Shown: in pieces, positions 1 through 8,189 of the stretch
Numbering within the stretch: position 1 is the stretch's first letter
Layout of the letters: each line of letters begins with the position of its first letter
The notes under the pieces: model-generated
The model's input: only the letters and a program-made list of their open reading frames with translations
Told to the model about the DNA's origin: nothing
Databases searched by the model: none
Made by a program: the position numbers and the translations under genes
Assembly: GCA_011799875.1 (NCBI GenBank)
Contig: CM022303.1
Coordinates: forward strand, 67,449,446 to 67,513,445
Source of the DNA: Thinopyrum elongatum
Taxonomy: Eukaryota > Streptophyta > Magnoliopsida > Poales > Poaceae
Direction: 5' to 3'
Length of the DNA stretch: 64,000 nucleotides

Positions 1-225
1 AGAGAGAGTTGACATGTGGGTCCCACATGTAAGTAACGGTCAAACAAACAGTCAACTAGCGGTCAAAGCTGACGAGTGGACCCAGTCTGTCATAAACGCG
101 ATTCAAATCAGCGCAACATGGTAGTTTTTTGGAACAGCCAACCAAAATTGTGGTAGCATTTTGAAACATCAAGAAAAGTGGTATTTTTTTTTTGTTGACC
201 TAGCCCATAATGTGATAGTTTTTTG
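1..225. mobile_element. Right terminal part of a Mutator-like (MULE) element
   Basis: The sequence up to about 225 ends in a TGTGATAGTTTTTTG-type terminus. Its reverse complement (CAAAAAACTATCACATTATG, then GGCTA) closely matches the start of the element at 62071, so both are ends of one MULE family. No coding sequence is visible. Immediately to the right the sequence becomes the end of PP2 copy A exon 2, so this element, or a deletion next to it, removed the 5' part of that gene. A 17-bp near-palindrome (CATGTGGG T CCCACATG) lies near position 13. The rest of the element is outside the window. Confidence 0.6.
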
Positions 226-461
226 ATATATACTCGGTCTTGGATCCCTCTCGACGACTCCAGGTTCCTTCCTACCTCCCTTTTCTTTTTCCTTGCTGTT
301 CCGCTGCAGCAAGCTTCCGTTGCTGAATAGCTGCGTTTTTTAACATCTTATTAGTTGTCCTCATCTGGTTGCAGTCGCAATAAAATTTTGGTCGTGCTGT
401 TGCGTACTTGCGTAGTAGTGTTAATCGTCCAATTTCAGTTGGGTTGAAATTCATACAGTAC

Positions 462-623
462 TACTCCCTCCGTTTGTAAATATAAGTCTTTGTAGAGATT
501 TCACTACAGATCGCATACGGATATATACAGATACATTTCAGAGTGTAGATTCATTCATTTTACTCTGTATGTAGTTCATAATGGAATCTTTACAAAGATT
601 TATATTTAGAAACGGAGGAAGTA
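462..623. mobile_element. Stowaway MITE in intron 2 of copy A
   Basis: This is a ~158-bp element bounded by TA dinucleotides (462-463 and 622-623). Its terminal repeats are CTCCCTCCGT at 464 and ACGGAGGAAG at 612-621, and the interior is near-palindromic (AAATATAAGTCTTTGTAGAG against CTTTACAAAGATTTATATTT). This is the typical Tc1/mariner-derived Stowaway structure of grass genomes. It sits in the intron and does not touch the exons. Confidence 0.92.
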
Positions 624-1074
624 TATATTTGCAACTGCCAAGCCTGATAGTATGAAACTACCATGTGGGTCATGAAGAAAGTAGCAGGTCGTTGTAAACT
701 TGTGATAATCAACAAAGTTTGCAACTCGATTTGTCCTTCGAGTATTTTTGCCCAGCGCCATGGTAGATGGGTTTATGCAAATAATGCCATTGTTTGGTTT
801 TCATCTGTGTTACCAATCCTAACACTATGTTCGACTCCAGGTTCTCTGAGAGTGCTCAACTCAGGATCGTTTTCTGGCTGGAAATCCGCGGCAAGATACA
901 CAGCAAGATGCTATCCCAAGGCTTGCACTATGCTGCTTACATGGTGTACAAGTTAGCAGATGTGTCCTCTGGGCTGGACTCGCCCGCCGATGCATCGGTG
1001 AGTGTTGGAGGCACCGATCTTGCCCGCGAGGTCTGCCTCCAACCTAACCAGGACAGATGCTACGCAGCGGACGT

Positions 1075-1252
1075 AGCGCTCCCACTGAAAAAAAATAGCA
1101 CGCTATAGCGTGTAGAGAATTGTATCGCTAAATTTATTAGTGTACAATGTCTCGCTAATAGCACGCTATAGCGTGTTATAGCACGCTAATAGCATATTTT
1201 CAGGGGCGACGCTATTTTATATAGCACGCTATTTTTTTCCTTGAGCGCTCCC
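1075..1252. mobile_element. 160-bp MITE with 9-bp target duplication in copy A exon 3
   Basis: The 9-bp direct repeat AGCGCTCCC (1075-1083 and 1244-1252) flanks a 160-bp AT-rich insert. The insert has inverted ends built on AAAAAAATAGC(A/G)(C/T)GCTATA and several internal copies of TAGCACGCTATAGCGTG. Copies B and C read straight through this point, so the insertion is derived. A 9-bp duplication is the signature of Mutator-superfamily transposition, so this is probably a Mutator-type MITE. It destroys the reading frame of exon 3. Confidence 0.85.
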
Positions 1253-1423
1253 TCGTGAAAGGGCCAATGGTTGGATGGAGCTGGAGCTAGGTGAGTCTGT
1301 CTGTGAGGGGGTGAAGATGGCGACGTGTCCTTCGGCCTGGCGGACACGGAAAGTTTGATTGGCAAGGTTGGTCTCATCATACAGGGCATTGAGATAAGGC
1401 GTAAGAATTAAAACTGCTCGTCG

Positions 1424-1695
1424 GTCTTAGGGAGGAGCTTCCAGGATTAAACCGACGGCATCCATGGTTTAATACAGTATATACAAGGGAAACTGATGCA
1501 TCATATTTCTATTGCTGGGATTGATGCATCCTTTTTGCTGTTTTGATCTTAAAAGAAGAAATAATTAACAAAGAGAGGAATATTGTATATCGACCCCTCT
1601 TGAAGTTAATTAAAATATTTGATCCATGTGCTCTTATGTTCAGCCAGCACGGAAACCGGATCAAGTGTGTTTTCAGGGTTGACCATATAGGAGAA
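1424..1695. repeat. Direct duplication, left copy (PP2 3' flank)
   Basis: This is the 3' flank of PP2 copy A, from GGTCTTAGGGAGGAGCTTCC to about TTTTCAGGGTTGACCATAT. It is repeated at 7309-7576 with roughly eight mismatches by eye. The left copy breaks off into MULE sequence. The right copy continues into normal PP2 3' flank, as judged from the corresponding sequence after copy C around 20750. The two copies therefore bracket the MULE fragment at 1696-7308. Confidence 0.9.
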
Positions 1696-1773
1696 CCAAG
1701 GCGATGTCGCGTTTGCAGATGTCCTGGACATTCACGTAGGGAATGCCCGTATCGAGCCAACAACACCGCATGA
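1696..1773 (+). pseudogene. MULE transposase C-terminal zinc knuckle (fragment)
   Basis: The reading frame ends G-E-P-R-R then CRVCRCPGHSRREC and a stop at 1771-1773. This is a CX2CX4HX4C zinc knuckle of the kind found at the C-terminus of MURA/MULE transposases after the SWIM domain. Everything N-terminal is missing, because the sequence left of about 1695 is host PP2 flank that happens to stay open in this frame. Confidence 0.65.
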
Positions 1774-2060
1774 TGTTGATATATCTGTACTCGCTATGTC
1801 TACTTATATTTGTGTCTTCCTCATAATTTTTATTTGTATTATATTTAATTTTAATTGAATCTCTTTGTATTATTGAATCTCTTTGTGTTATTGTACTTAT
1901 ATTTAATTTAAATTGAATCTCTTTGTATTATTGTACTCGTGATGTTAACTTCAGATAATTATTGTAAATTGTATCTCTTTGTATTTTTTAAGTTAATTTT
2001 TATTTGCATTTGTATTTGTGTCTTCCTCGTAATTTTTATTTGTATGTTTGTGTGCAGGTT
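1774..2060. other. Spacer with short repeats before the PMD gene
   Basis: This is AT-rich DNA with three to four imperfect copies of TTGAATCTCTTTGTATTATTG (1855-1935) and two copies of GTGTCTTCCTC(A/G)TAATTTTTATTTGT (near 1812 and 2018). A TTTGTGTGCAG acceptor-like site lies 3 bases before the PMD start codon, which suggests an intron in the 5' UTR. No other gene is visible. Confidence 0.5.
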
Positions 2061-4742
2061 ATGGCTGAAGTGCCAGTGCTTTTGCAGGGGCCCCATGACG
2101 CCGGCCACCGTTACCACCTATTTTTGAACCCAAATAATAATCATGATTATCGGACTTTCAGACTTCGAACCGTAAAGAAAATATGGCCAATACACAATTC
2201 TTTCTTTGCTCACCTTGACGCTTATGGACTATATGGTTTTGCTAGGCTCACATCATGCGAAGACCAGTTACGTTCGGACCCATCCCTTTTGACATCCCTC
2301 GTTGACCGGTGGAGACCTGAAACCCACACCTTTCACTTTTGTTTTGAGGAGCTTGCACCTACACTGAAAGATGTTTCTATGATCACTGCTCTCCCAATTA
2401 GAGGTGAGCCGTTATTCTCTCAACGAGTGTCTCCATCTTGGGCATTAGATATATCAGCCCGTCTTGGAATGACAATGCCAGAATCACAACGTACTGGTGG
2501 CCCTCGTGGCATCCCACTCGCCTGGCTTCATGATAACTTTCATATCTAGCTAGGCTGATTCTGAGACAAGGAAAATACATCTGTTTGCGTATTTGTTGTG
2601 GCTCCTCGGGATTATGTTTCCAAATTCACACGGGGACGTAGCTCTCCCTGGTCTCATCTACATTGTAGAGAATATGGTAGATGAATCTTTACCCGAGCAG
2701 CCAAAATACAGCTTCGGTTCTGCCATGCTATCTCATACATATAGAGGCTTGTGTGCTGCCACACAAAAAATTTCCTTCGCACAAAAAGCTCCATTACTTT
2801 GTATCGCCTACGAGTTTCTACAGTTGTGGTCCTGGGAATACCTCCCTGTAGGACGACCTCATATACTAAATCCCATACACCCATACGACTGTAGCGAGGG
2901 CAACACTGCAACTATGGCCACCAGGTGGACAAAGGCACGGAAACATTGGTCTTCAAGTATTACGAAAAATTGTTACCCTATATACCACCAGCAGTTTGAG
3001 ATACTTGATGAGTCAGTAGTCACATGGAACCCATGGACTCAGGAGCAGTTACAGATGGTCTTTGATATACGACCCATCACAATAGGCATTTTGAGCGATA
3101 GTGCATTCTGGCTGACTCGCTGCTACTTATTGTTCCTGTGGTGTGTTGAGCCTTCCAACCCAGAGCTTGTCATGAGACAGTTCGGTCTCTATCAGGAGAT
3201 TCCACCACCTTTTCCAAGATGTACCGATGCGGAAACCCATAAGTAAGATGTGACCTCCCTAAATAGTTAGTGTCTTTTTTAATTTACTAAACTCACACTT
3301 TGTTACATAATTTGCAGACTAACCAATATGGGCCACGGTTGGAGTTCTTACAATTGGAGGGAACGCAACATTCAATGGGTACAGAAGTGGGAAAATGAAG
3401 CGCTAGCAGATACAGTGCATCAACTTAGGTACATTTTATTTACATTATTTTATTACGATGATCATACGATGCGTGAAGATTCTTTGCTTTCATCACAACG
3501 GTTGATGTAATTATTTAATTTTGCATACCGTACGATGGAAGTACAGCTCAAGCGTACAAGCAGTGGTACTGCATCAGCACGCGTACTAGCCTGGCCAGTC
3601 AACCAGCTACGATACCAACAAATCTCACACAGGAGGAGCAGATGCAGAGACATGTTGAGCTGCATGCAGCTTACTATCGTGACCAACTGGTAATCACTAG
3701 TAACTTTTTCAGGTCCATCATTTCATAATCATTTCAACCAAATAACAACCAAATATTGTTCAGCTTCAAACTTGCAACGAAGTAGGGCAGATGGCGGCGG
3801 AAAGCATGCCGGCCCGGGGCCCAGCTCGCAAGTCATTCCACAAACGTCTTCAAGAGTACGTGGCAACAAAGTTCAGATGCGGTAGAGGCGACGACGTTGT
3901 CACTGGAGCGTACAACATGCCGGTACCGAGGTCAGCCAGACCGAGTGCGGCGCCGTCGTCCAGACCGAGCGAGGCGCGTACGAGCCATGGGAAGTGGGGA
4001 GAGGGTCAGAGTACTACAACGACATTGCCACGACATGACTCATCTCTGCCACTGCATCGCTCTTCTTCGGTGCAGCTCCGTCAGGGGCAGACATCTCAGG
4101 ACCAAGGCACGGGTTTGGATTCAATGCCCGAGCAGACTCTTCCCCCGAACCCATATGCATACACAGGATATGGCGCATACACCCATGGTGAGGGATCTCA
4201 GCCGTATCTCTTCACGCGAGGGATCTCCATGCCCGAGGAGACTCGTGTCCCAGACTTAAACCAGTACCACGTACAATGGTCAGACAGTACAAGCGAGAGA
4301 TCTGATCAGGTAGTCATGTTTACATTTTTAATGCATTTACAATGATATCACATATTATCCTCTAACAATTTGTTTATAATATTTCTATGTGCAGGACATA
4401 CCTGATCGTACATGGGACGATGAGGACACCCAACGTGGCCTCAACACACGCATCCGGAGAGCATCACATGATCATGGCGACACGGTTACAGCAGTAGTTA
4501 CAGATTTCTTCGGAGGGGACGTTATTGGCCCATCTTTTATCCCCTAGGAGTCACAACCATACGCCTACAATTACGCATCAGGTTCACAACAAGGATTCCA
4601 GACCCCACCATCTACGCTGGAGTCGCAGACACAGGAAGCCGGAGTGGAGTACGGCCGCGGTCTTCGTGTAACTCGACCACCTAATCGCTTGTCGCTTTTC
4701 GGTCCTAAGGAAAGGCCAGGTGGCCGTCGTCGACTAGGGTGA
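2061..4742 (+). pseudogene. Plant mobile domain (PMD, MAIN-like) protein gene of the MULE
   Basis: The start ATG is at 2061. The N-terminal half (R-L-T-S-C-E-D-Q, F-H-F-C-F-E-E-L-A-P-T-L-K-D-V, L-P-I-R-G-E-P) and the part from 2593 (L-L-G-I-M-F-P-N-S-H-G-D, Y-E-F-L-Q-L-W-S-W-E-Y) are the aminotransferase-like plant mobile domain. Likely exons are 2061-3242, 3318-3428, about 3530-3689, 3764-4309 and 4395-4742, mostly with GT-AG borders. The third exon lacks a clear AG: GCAT stands where GCAG is expected. The last exons are low-complexity (Pro/Ser/Thr/Tyr-rich) and end R-R-R-L-G. Lesions are a frameshift with stops around 2545-2560 and an in-frame TAG at 4545-4547. Cellular PMD proteins (MAIN/MAIL1 type) act in genome maintenance and silencing. 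This copy is transposon-borne and degenerate. Confidence 0.8.
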
Positions 4743-5057
4743 TTCATCTATCTACATGTGCGACCAATTGTATCTACATATGTCAGTATCAGACTTTCCG
4801 ATTTATGTAAGAAACATCTATGTATGCTGAAATAAAAATGCATCAGTCCGCAACAATATTTCCCGCCTATATCTCCCGCCATACTTTTCCGTTTCTGAGT
4901 TCCCGCGTACACCTCGCACCGCCCTTTCCCGTCTATATCTCCCGCCATACTTTCCCGCTTCTGTGTTCCCGCGTATACCTCGCACCGCCGATTCCCGCCT
5001 ATATCTCCCACCATACTTTCCCGCTTCTGAGTTCCCGCCTATTCTTCTCATCTGAAC
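4743..5057. repeat. Spacer with ~66-bp tandem repeats rich in TTTCCCGC motifs
   Basis: From about 4858 to 5045 there are three copies of a ~66-bp unit, starting TTTCCCGCCTATATCTCCC near 4858, 4925 and 4991. Each also holds a TTCCCGC near its middle. Several motifs match TTTCCCGC, the core consensus of plant E2F sites. The array lies directly upstream of the TATA box and start of the gene at 5123, so it probably belongs to its promoter. Minus-strand open frames here only reflect the repeat. Confidence 0.75.
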
Positions 5058-5066
5058 CTATAAAAC
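5058..5066 (+). promoter_or_regulatory. TATA box of the 5123 gene
   Basis: CTATAAAAC lies about 65 bp upstream of the ATG at 5123, immediately after the TTCCCGC-rich tandem array. The spacing fits a transcription start near 5090. Confidence 0.55.
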
Positions 5067-5122
5067 CCCCCTCCACATTAAGGTCGATACACACTTCAGT
5101 GTAGTCTCCTAGTCTCCTCAAG

Positions 5123-5590
5123 ATGTCCGGTTATTCTTTTGATCGTAATTTTCACCCTAGTATGTCCCAATGTCTTCTGGGTTTAGCCGCCAATTTCAAG
5201 ATAGATAATACAATAGTTCCATGGGATGAACTCATCAGTAGTGACACTCTCATGAATGAGCAGAGTCACGCATTATCTAGGTGTGGGTGGCCTTCCAGGA
5301 CCTTTGAAGAGATACGAAAAGAACTTCTCAGGTTGCATGGAAGATGGAAGAAGATAGAGCATAAGAGTGTGTTTGCAGCAAAACATACTTTTTTATGAAC
5401 TGGCGATAGCGAGGATGAAGATGATATTTTCATGCCCAGCACCAAGGCCACAGCTACCGCATCGTCCAAGGGCAAGAGTTCTGCATCGTCCAAGGGCAAG
5501 AGTTCTGCATCGTCCAAGGGTAAGATTTCTGGATCCTCGAAGGGCAAGAGTTCTGCATCGATGGAGGATGACGATGATGCCTTCATGTAG
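5123..5590 (+). pseudogene. Small Ser/Lys-repeat protein of the MULE, with internal TGA
   Basis: The frame is open from ATG 5123 to a TGA at 5396-5398 (91 aa). It then continues in the same frame for 64 codons to TAG 5588-5590. The first part is a charged helical region (F-E-E-I-R-K-E-L-L-R-L-H-G-R-W-K-K). The second begins T-G-D-S-E-D-E-D-D and holds four S-S-K-G-K repeats encoded by ~24-bp tandem units (5461-5550), then an acidic end E-D-D-D-D-A-F-M. No known family is recognised. That the frame is kept after the stop implies one recent nonsense mutation, or a truncated first product. Confidence 0.6.
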
Positions 5591-5906
5591 TTTTTAAGCA
5601 AATCCAGTTCTACCGTTTAATTCAGATGTACTTGCATTATTAGTTTGTACTGTCTTATTGTAGGGCATTATGTTCTATCTTAATTTCATGTTGTAGTTGT
5701 TGCACGATGTTTGATAATTAGTGGAGGGAAAGAAAATGCCACATTTTATTCTAAAACTATTTTTTTATTACGACACGGTACAACTGAAAATAAGATACAT
5801 CATACTATTGAAATAAAGCTACATTTAACTACTGAAATAAAGCTACATTAAACTGCAGAAATTAAGATACAAACGATTGCGAAATTTAAAATACTACCAC
5901 AGGAAT
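5591..5906. other. Convergent intergenic spacer
   Basis: This AT-rich 3' region lies between the converging 5123 gene and the minus-strand zinc-finger gene. It contains a short repeated phrase (GAAATAAGCTACATT-like, 5808-5850). No gene or clear element is visible. Confidence 0.4.
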
Positions 5907-6566
5907 CTACTGAGTCCAGCGTGGATATTTTCCTTTTCCATCGCCAGCTTCTTCTGCTGCCTTGGCCTCACGAGCCCTTTCTTTCTTTCTCTGTCTCTCC
6001 GCCTCATGAGCCTCCTTTCGTTGTCGTTCCTGCTCCTCCATGCGACGAGCCTCTTCCCTGTTTTTCTTTCCTAAATCCTGAAAAAAACGGTGTTGCTCCG
6101 CATAGTATTCTTTTAACTCTCTCTCTTGCTCTGCTTTCTCCTTAGTTTTCGCCTTCTCACGTCGCTCTTCCGCATAGAAACTATTCCATGCACGGCGACT
6201 TCTTTCACGAATCTCAGTCACTGCCCAAGCCGGCATCTCCGTGTCAATCCAACGATAGTACATGCACAGAGGCGGAGGAGACTACAACAAGAAACAAGAA
6301 TGTTATTAAAGAATCAATCAAAATACCAACAATATCAATTTGTGATGGTTAAAGCATACCGGAGGCTTGTCGTACTCTGAAATAGCTACGGGTGGATCTT
6401 CCTCATAATTGGCGCACATGAAAAACTTCATGCCCAACCAATCTGAAAAATCCGTCACCTTGCAAAGATCGCCACACCAACACCGCAGGACTGCCACCCC
6501 CGGAGGCAAACTTGCATTCTTCATTTTCCTCGGCCTAATGCTTTGATCCGAGCAAGGCAAACTCAT
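5907..6566 (-). CDS. GRF-like zinc-finger/coiled-coil protein of the MULE
   Basis: This is a two-exon gene: exon 1 6566-6360 (ATG at 6566), a GT-AG intron 6359-6282, and exon 2 6281-5907, encoding 193 aa. Residues about 22-60 form a zinc-binding motif (C-W-C-G-D-L-C-K-V ... F-F-M-C-A-N-Y) resembling the GRF-type finger. Residues about 85-190 are a long Arg/Glu/Lys/Ala-rich helix (E-E-R-R-E-K-A-K-T-K-E-K-A, E-E-Q-E-R-Q-R-K-E-A-H-E-A) likely to form a coiled coil. GRF fingers are known single-stranded nucleic-acid binders in APE2 and TOP3A. The role here is unknown. No lesion is visible, which contrasts with the neighbouring PMD gene. Confidence 0.65.
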
Positions 6567-6643
6567 ACCGACTGAAAAAATGTGTTACACACTTTGCGCA
6601 GTGGCGATTTCGAGGATGGCTGGACGAGAGCCTCGGTGTCTCC

Positions 6644-6651
6644 TTTTATAG
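6644..6651 (-). promoter_or_regulatory. TATA box of the zinc-finger gene
   Basis: On the minus strand CTATAAAAGG lies about 80 bp upstream of the ATG at 6566. Further upstream on that strand (about 6700-6715) is TTTCCCGCC, the same E2F-like core seen in the other promoter of this element. Confidence 0.5.
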
Positions 6652-6669
6652 GCTCAGACGACAAATGAT

Positions 6670-7308
6670 GGCGAGAAAATAAGCGCGAACAGACGAAATT
6701 AGGCGGGAAATTTTAGGATCCCTGTAGTGCCGGCACAACAGGTTCCCGCAGCATCGGATTCTCGCAGCGAGTGACTGATTCCCGCAGTGCCGTCGCATCC
6801 GCTGAGGCAAAAGAAGCAAAAGTAGGACTGATTCCCGGCGAAAGAACCAAAAGCAGGGCATCAGCGTACATATTCCCGCGCGTGGGAATCACCGCCGTCA
6901 GCGTCGCTGTCGCGCCAGGGAATCAGCGCTGTCAGCGTCTGTTGTCGCAAGTGTAGCAGAGATGCCACCTCCCGCAGTGGCGGCGTGGCCCACCGGCTGG
7001 GCCTGCGAGTAGCAGGGCTTGTGGGCCTGCGAGCGGCAATGGCAGCAGAGGCCGCCTCGTCTTGTGGCGGCAGGGCCCACCAGGCCCTCCCCGTTCCGTC
7101 CCGGCTCCAGGTGCTGTACAAAAAACGTTATACCGGCGCGGCCGCCTGCAGTTGTGGCGGCAGGGCCCGCCGCCTCCAGGCGTGGCGGCAGGTGACATGT
7201 GTCGCCTGCCGCGCCTGCCACCACTAGTGAGGGGGTCCTTTTTGTCAATTATATCCACGGGTAGTCCTTTTTAGCAATTTCAGTGGGCAGAGGGTCTCTT
7301 TCGACAAA
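6670..7308. repeat. GC-rich terminal region of the MULE
   Basis: This region has many dispersed TTCCCGC and CCGCAGTG(C/G)CG motifs (6740-6970), then GC-rich direct repeats built on GTGGCGGCAGGGCCCRCC (7065-7200). It ends with the terminus-like 7225-7308. Open frames on both strands overlap heavily and have no family match, so they are not annotated as genes. Confidence 0.5.
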
Positions 7309-7576
7309 AAATCTTAGGAAGGAGCTTCCAGGATTAAATCGACGGCAACCATGGTTTAATACAGTATATACAAGGGAAACTGATGCATCATATTTCTATT
7401 GCTGGGATTGATGCATCCTTTTTGCTGTTTTGATCTTAAAAGAAGAAACAATTAACAAAGAGAGGAATATTGTATATCGACCCCTCTTGAAGTTAATTAA
7501 AATATTTGATCCATGTGCTCTTATGTTCAGCCAGCACAGAAATCGGATCAAGTGTGTTTTCAGGGTTGAGCATATA
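7309..7576. repeat. Direct duplication, right copy (PP2 3' flank)
   Basis: This is the second copy of 1424-1695, from about TTAGGAAGGAGCTTCC to TTTTCAGGGTTGAGCATAT, ~97% identical by eye. It runs on without a break into sequence homologous to the 3' flank of copy C (ACATGGCAGGAAC.., then ACCGATTTCACAATCACAAT). Confidence 0.9.
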
Positions 7577-8189
7577 CATGGCAGGAACATAATGTGGATA
7601 ATTTAACCGATTTCACAATCACAATCTTCGAACGAGTTAATGACTAATTCATGTGTAACCACGAAATCTCCGTCCCAAAATTCTTGTCTTAGATTTATTT
7701 AGATATGAATATATCTAGCACATACATGTTAATTTCGATTCCGACAGATTGATGAGCAGATAGTACGTAGCTTTGCTCTGCTGCTTATGGCGGTACGGGC
7801 AAATTAGGTTGAGGGCGTCGGCGGCGAGACGATGCGCTGCCGCTCCGTGGCTGCCGCGTGCGTGCCCGTGGCCCATGCTACACACGCACCGTAGCGATCA
7901 ACCAACCAGCATTTGATTCAGTCAATTTCAAAAAAAAAAAAGCATTTGATTCAGTCATCAATTAAACCAGTATGGATCCACGCGTCTTTTTTTTTTCTCT
8001 CTGTAATTTAAAAGCGAGAGTGCAATCGTTGCTGACCACGTACTCCACGGCGACTGGGTCCTGTCGTTCAAAATAACTTTGCCTTGCTTCGTCCTCGGAA
8101 TGAAACCAAATCATTCTGTGCTTCGTTGCTACGACTCTGGAATCCAACCGAGAAGACCGAGGAATTAAGCACGGCTGCCGGAGGAGCCG
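7577..8189. other. Intergenic region between PP2 copies A and B
   Basis: The first ~110 bp continue the PP2 3' flank. The remainder, with a GC-rich stretch (7800-7870) and poly-A/poly-T runs (7930, 7988), is the upstream region of copy B. No convincing TATA box or extra gene is visible. Confidence 0.4.

Larger units (their letters stand above)
234..1411 (+). pseudogene. F-box/PP2-like gene, copy A (5'-truncated, broken)
   Basis: This is a remnant of a phloem-protein-2-like F-box gene. Only the last codons of exon 2 (about 234-263, reading W-I-P-L-D-D-S-R), intron 2 (264-840) and exon 3 (841-1411) remain. The F-box exon is absent. Exon 3 starts after ACTCCAG with R-F-S-E-S and ends with IIQGIEIRRKN, as in copies B and C. 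It is broken twice. A 160-bp MITE (1084-1243) interrupts the codons for the V-A-L-P stretch. A single base is also missing near 1306, in the codons equivalent to G-D-E-D-G-D of copy C, which shifts the frame. Intact relatives in plants combine an N-terminal F-box (SCF E3 ligase adaptor) with a PP2 lectin-like domain. This copy cannot make that protein. Confidence 0.88.
1696..7308. mobile_element. 5.6-kb MULE fragment carrying PMD and accessory genes
   Basis: The segment between the duplicated PP2 flanks starts inside a MULE-transposase C-terminal zinc knuckle and ends in a terminus-like region (7225-7308). The end reads as spaced TTTTTGTCAATT..AGTCCTTTTTAGCAATTT..TTTCGACAAAAAA motifs. It carries, left to right, the transposase tail, a plant-mobile-domain gene (+), a small Ser/Lys-repeat gene (+) and a GRF-like zinc-finger gene (-). 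MULEs carrying PMD genes are known in plants. Here the left half of the element, including most of the transposase, is missing, so it cannot move by itself. Confidence 0.75.

Noticed and set aside
1543..1773. Single 76-aa gene across 1543-1773
   Set aside because: Its first two thirds are PP2 3' flank, repeated at 7430-7576 without the zinc knuckle. Only the part after 1695 is transposase.
2061..4742. PMD gene as a cellular MAIN/MAIL1 gene
   Set aside because: It sits between a MULE transposase tail and a MULE-like terminus, has stops and is flanked by a local duplication.
4748..5104. Open frames over the 66-bp tandem repeats
   Set aside because: Repetitive peptides on both strands come from the repeat unit. 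The region fits a promoter better.
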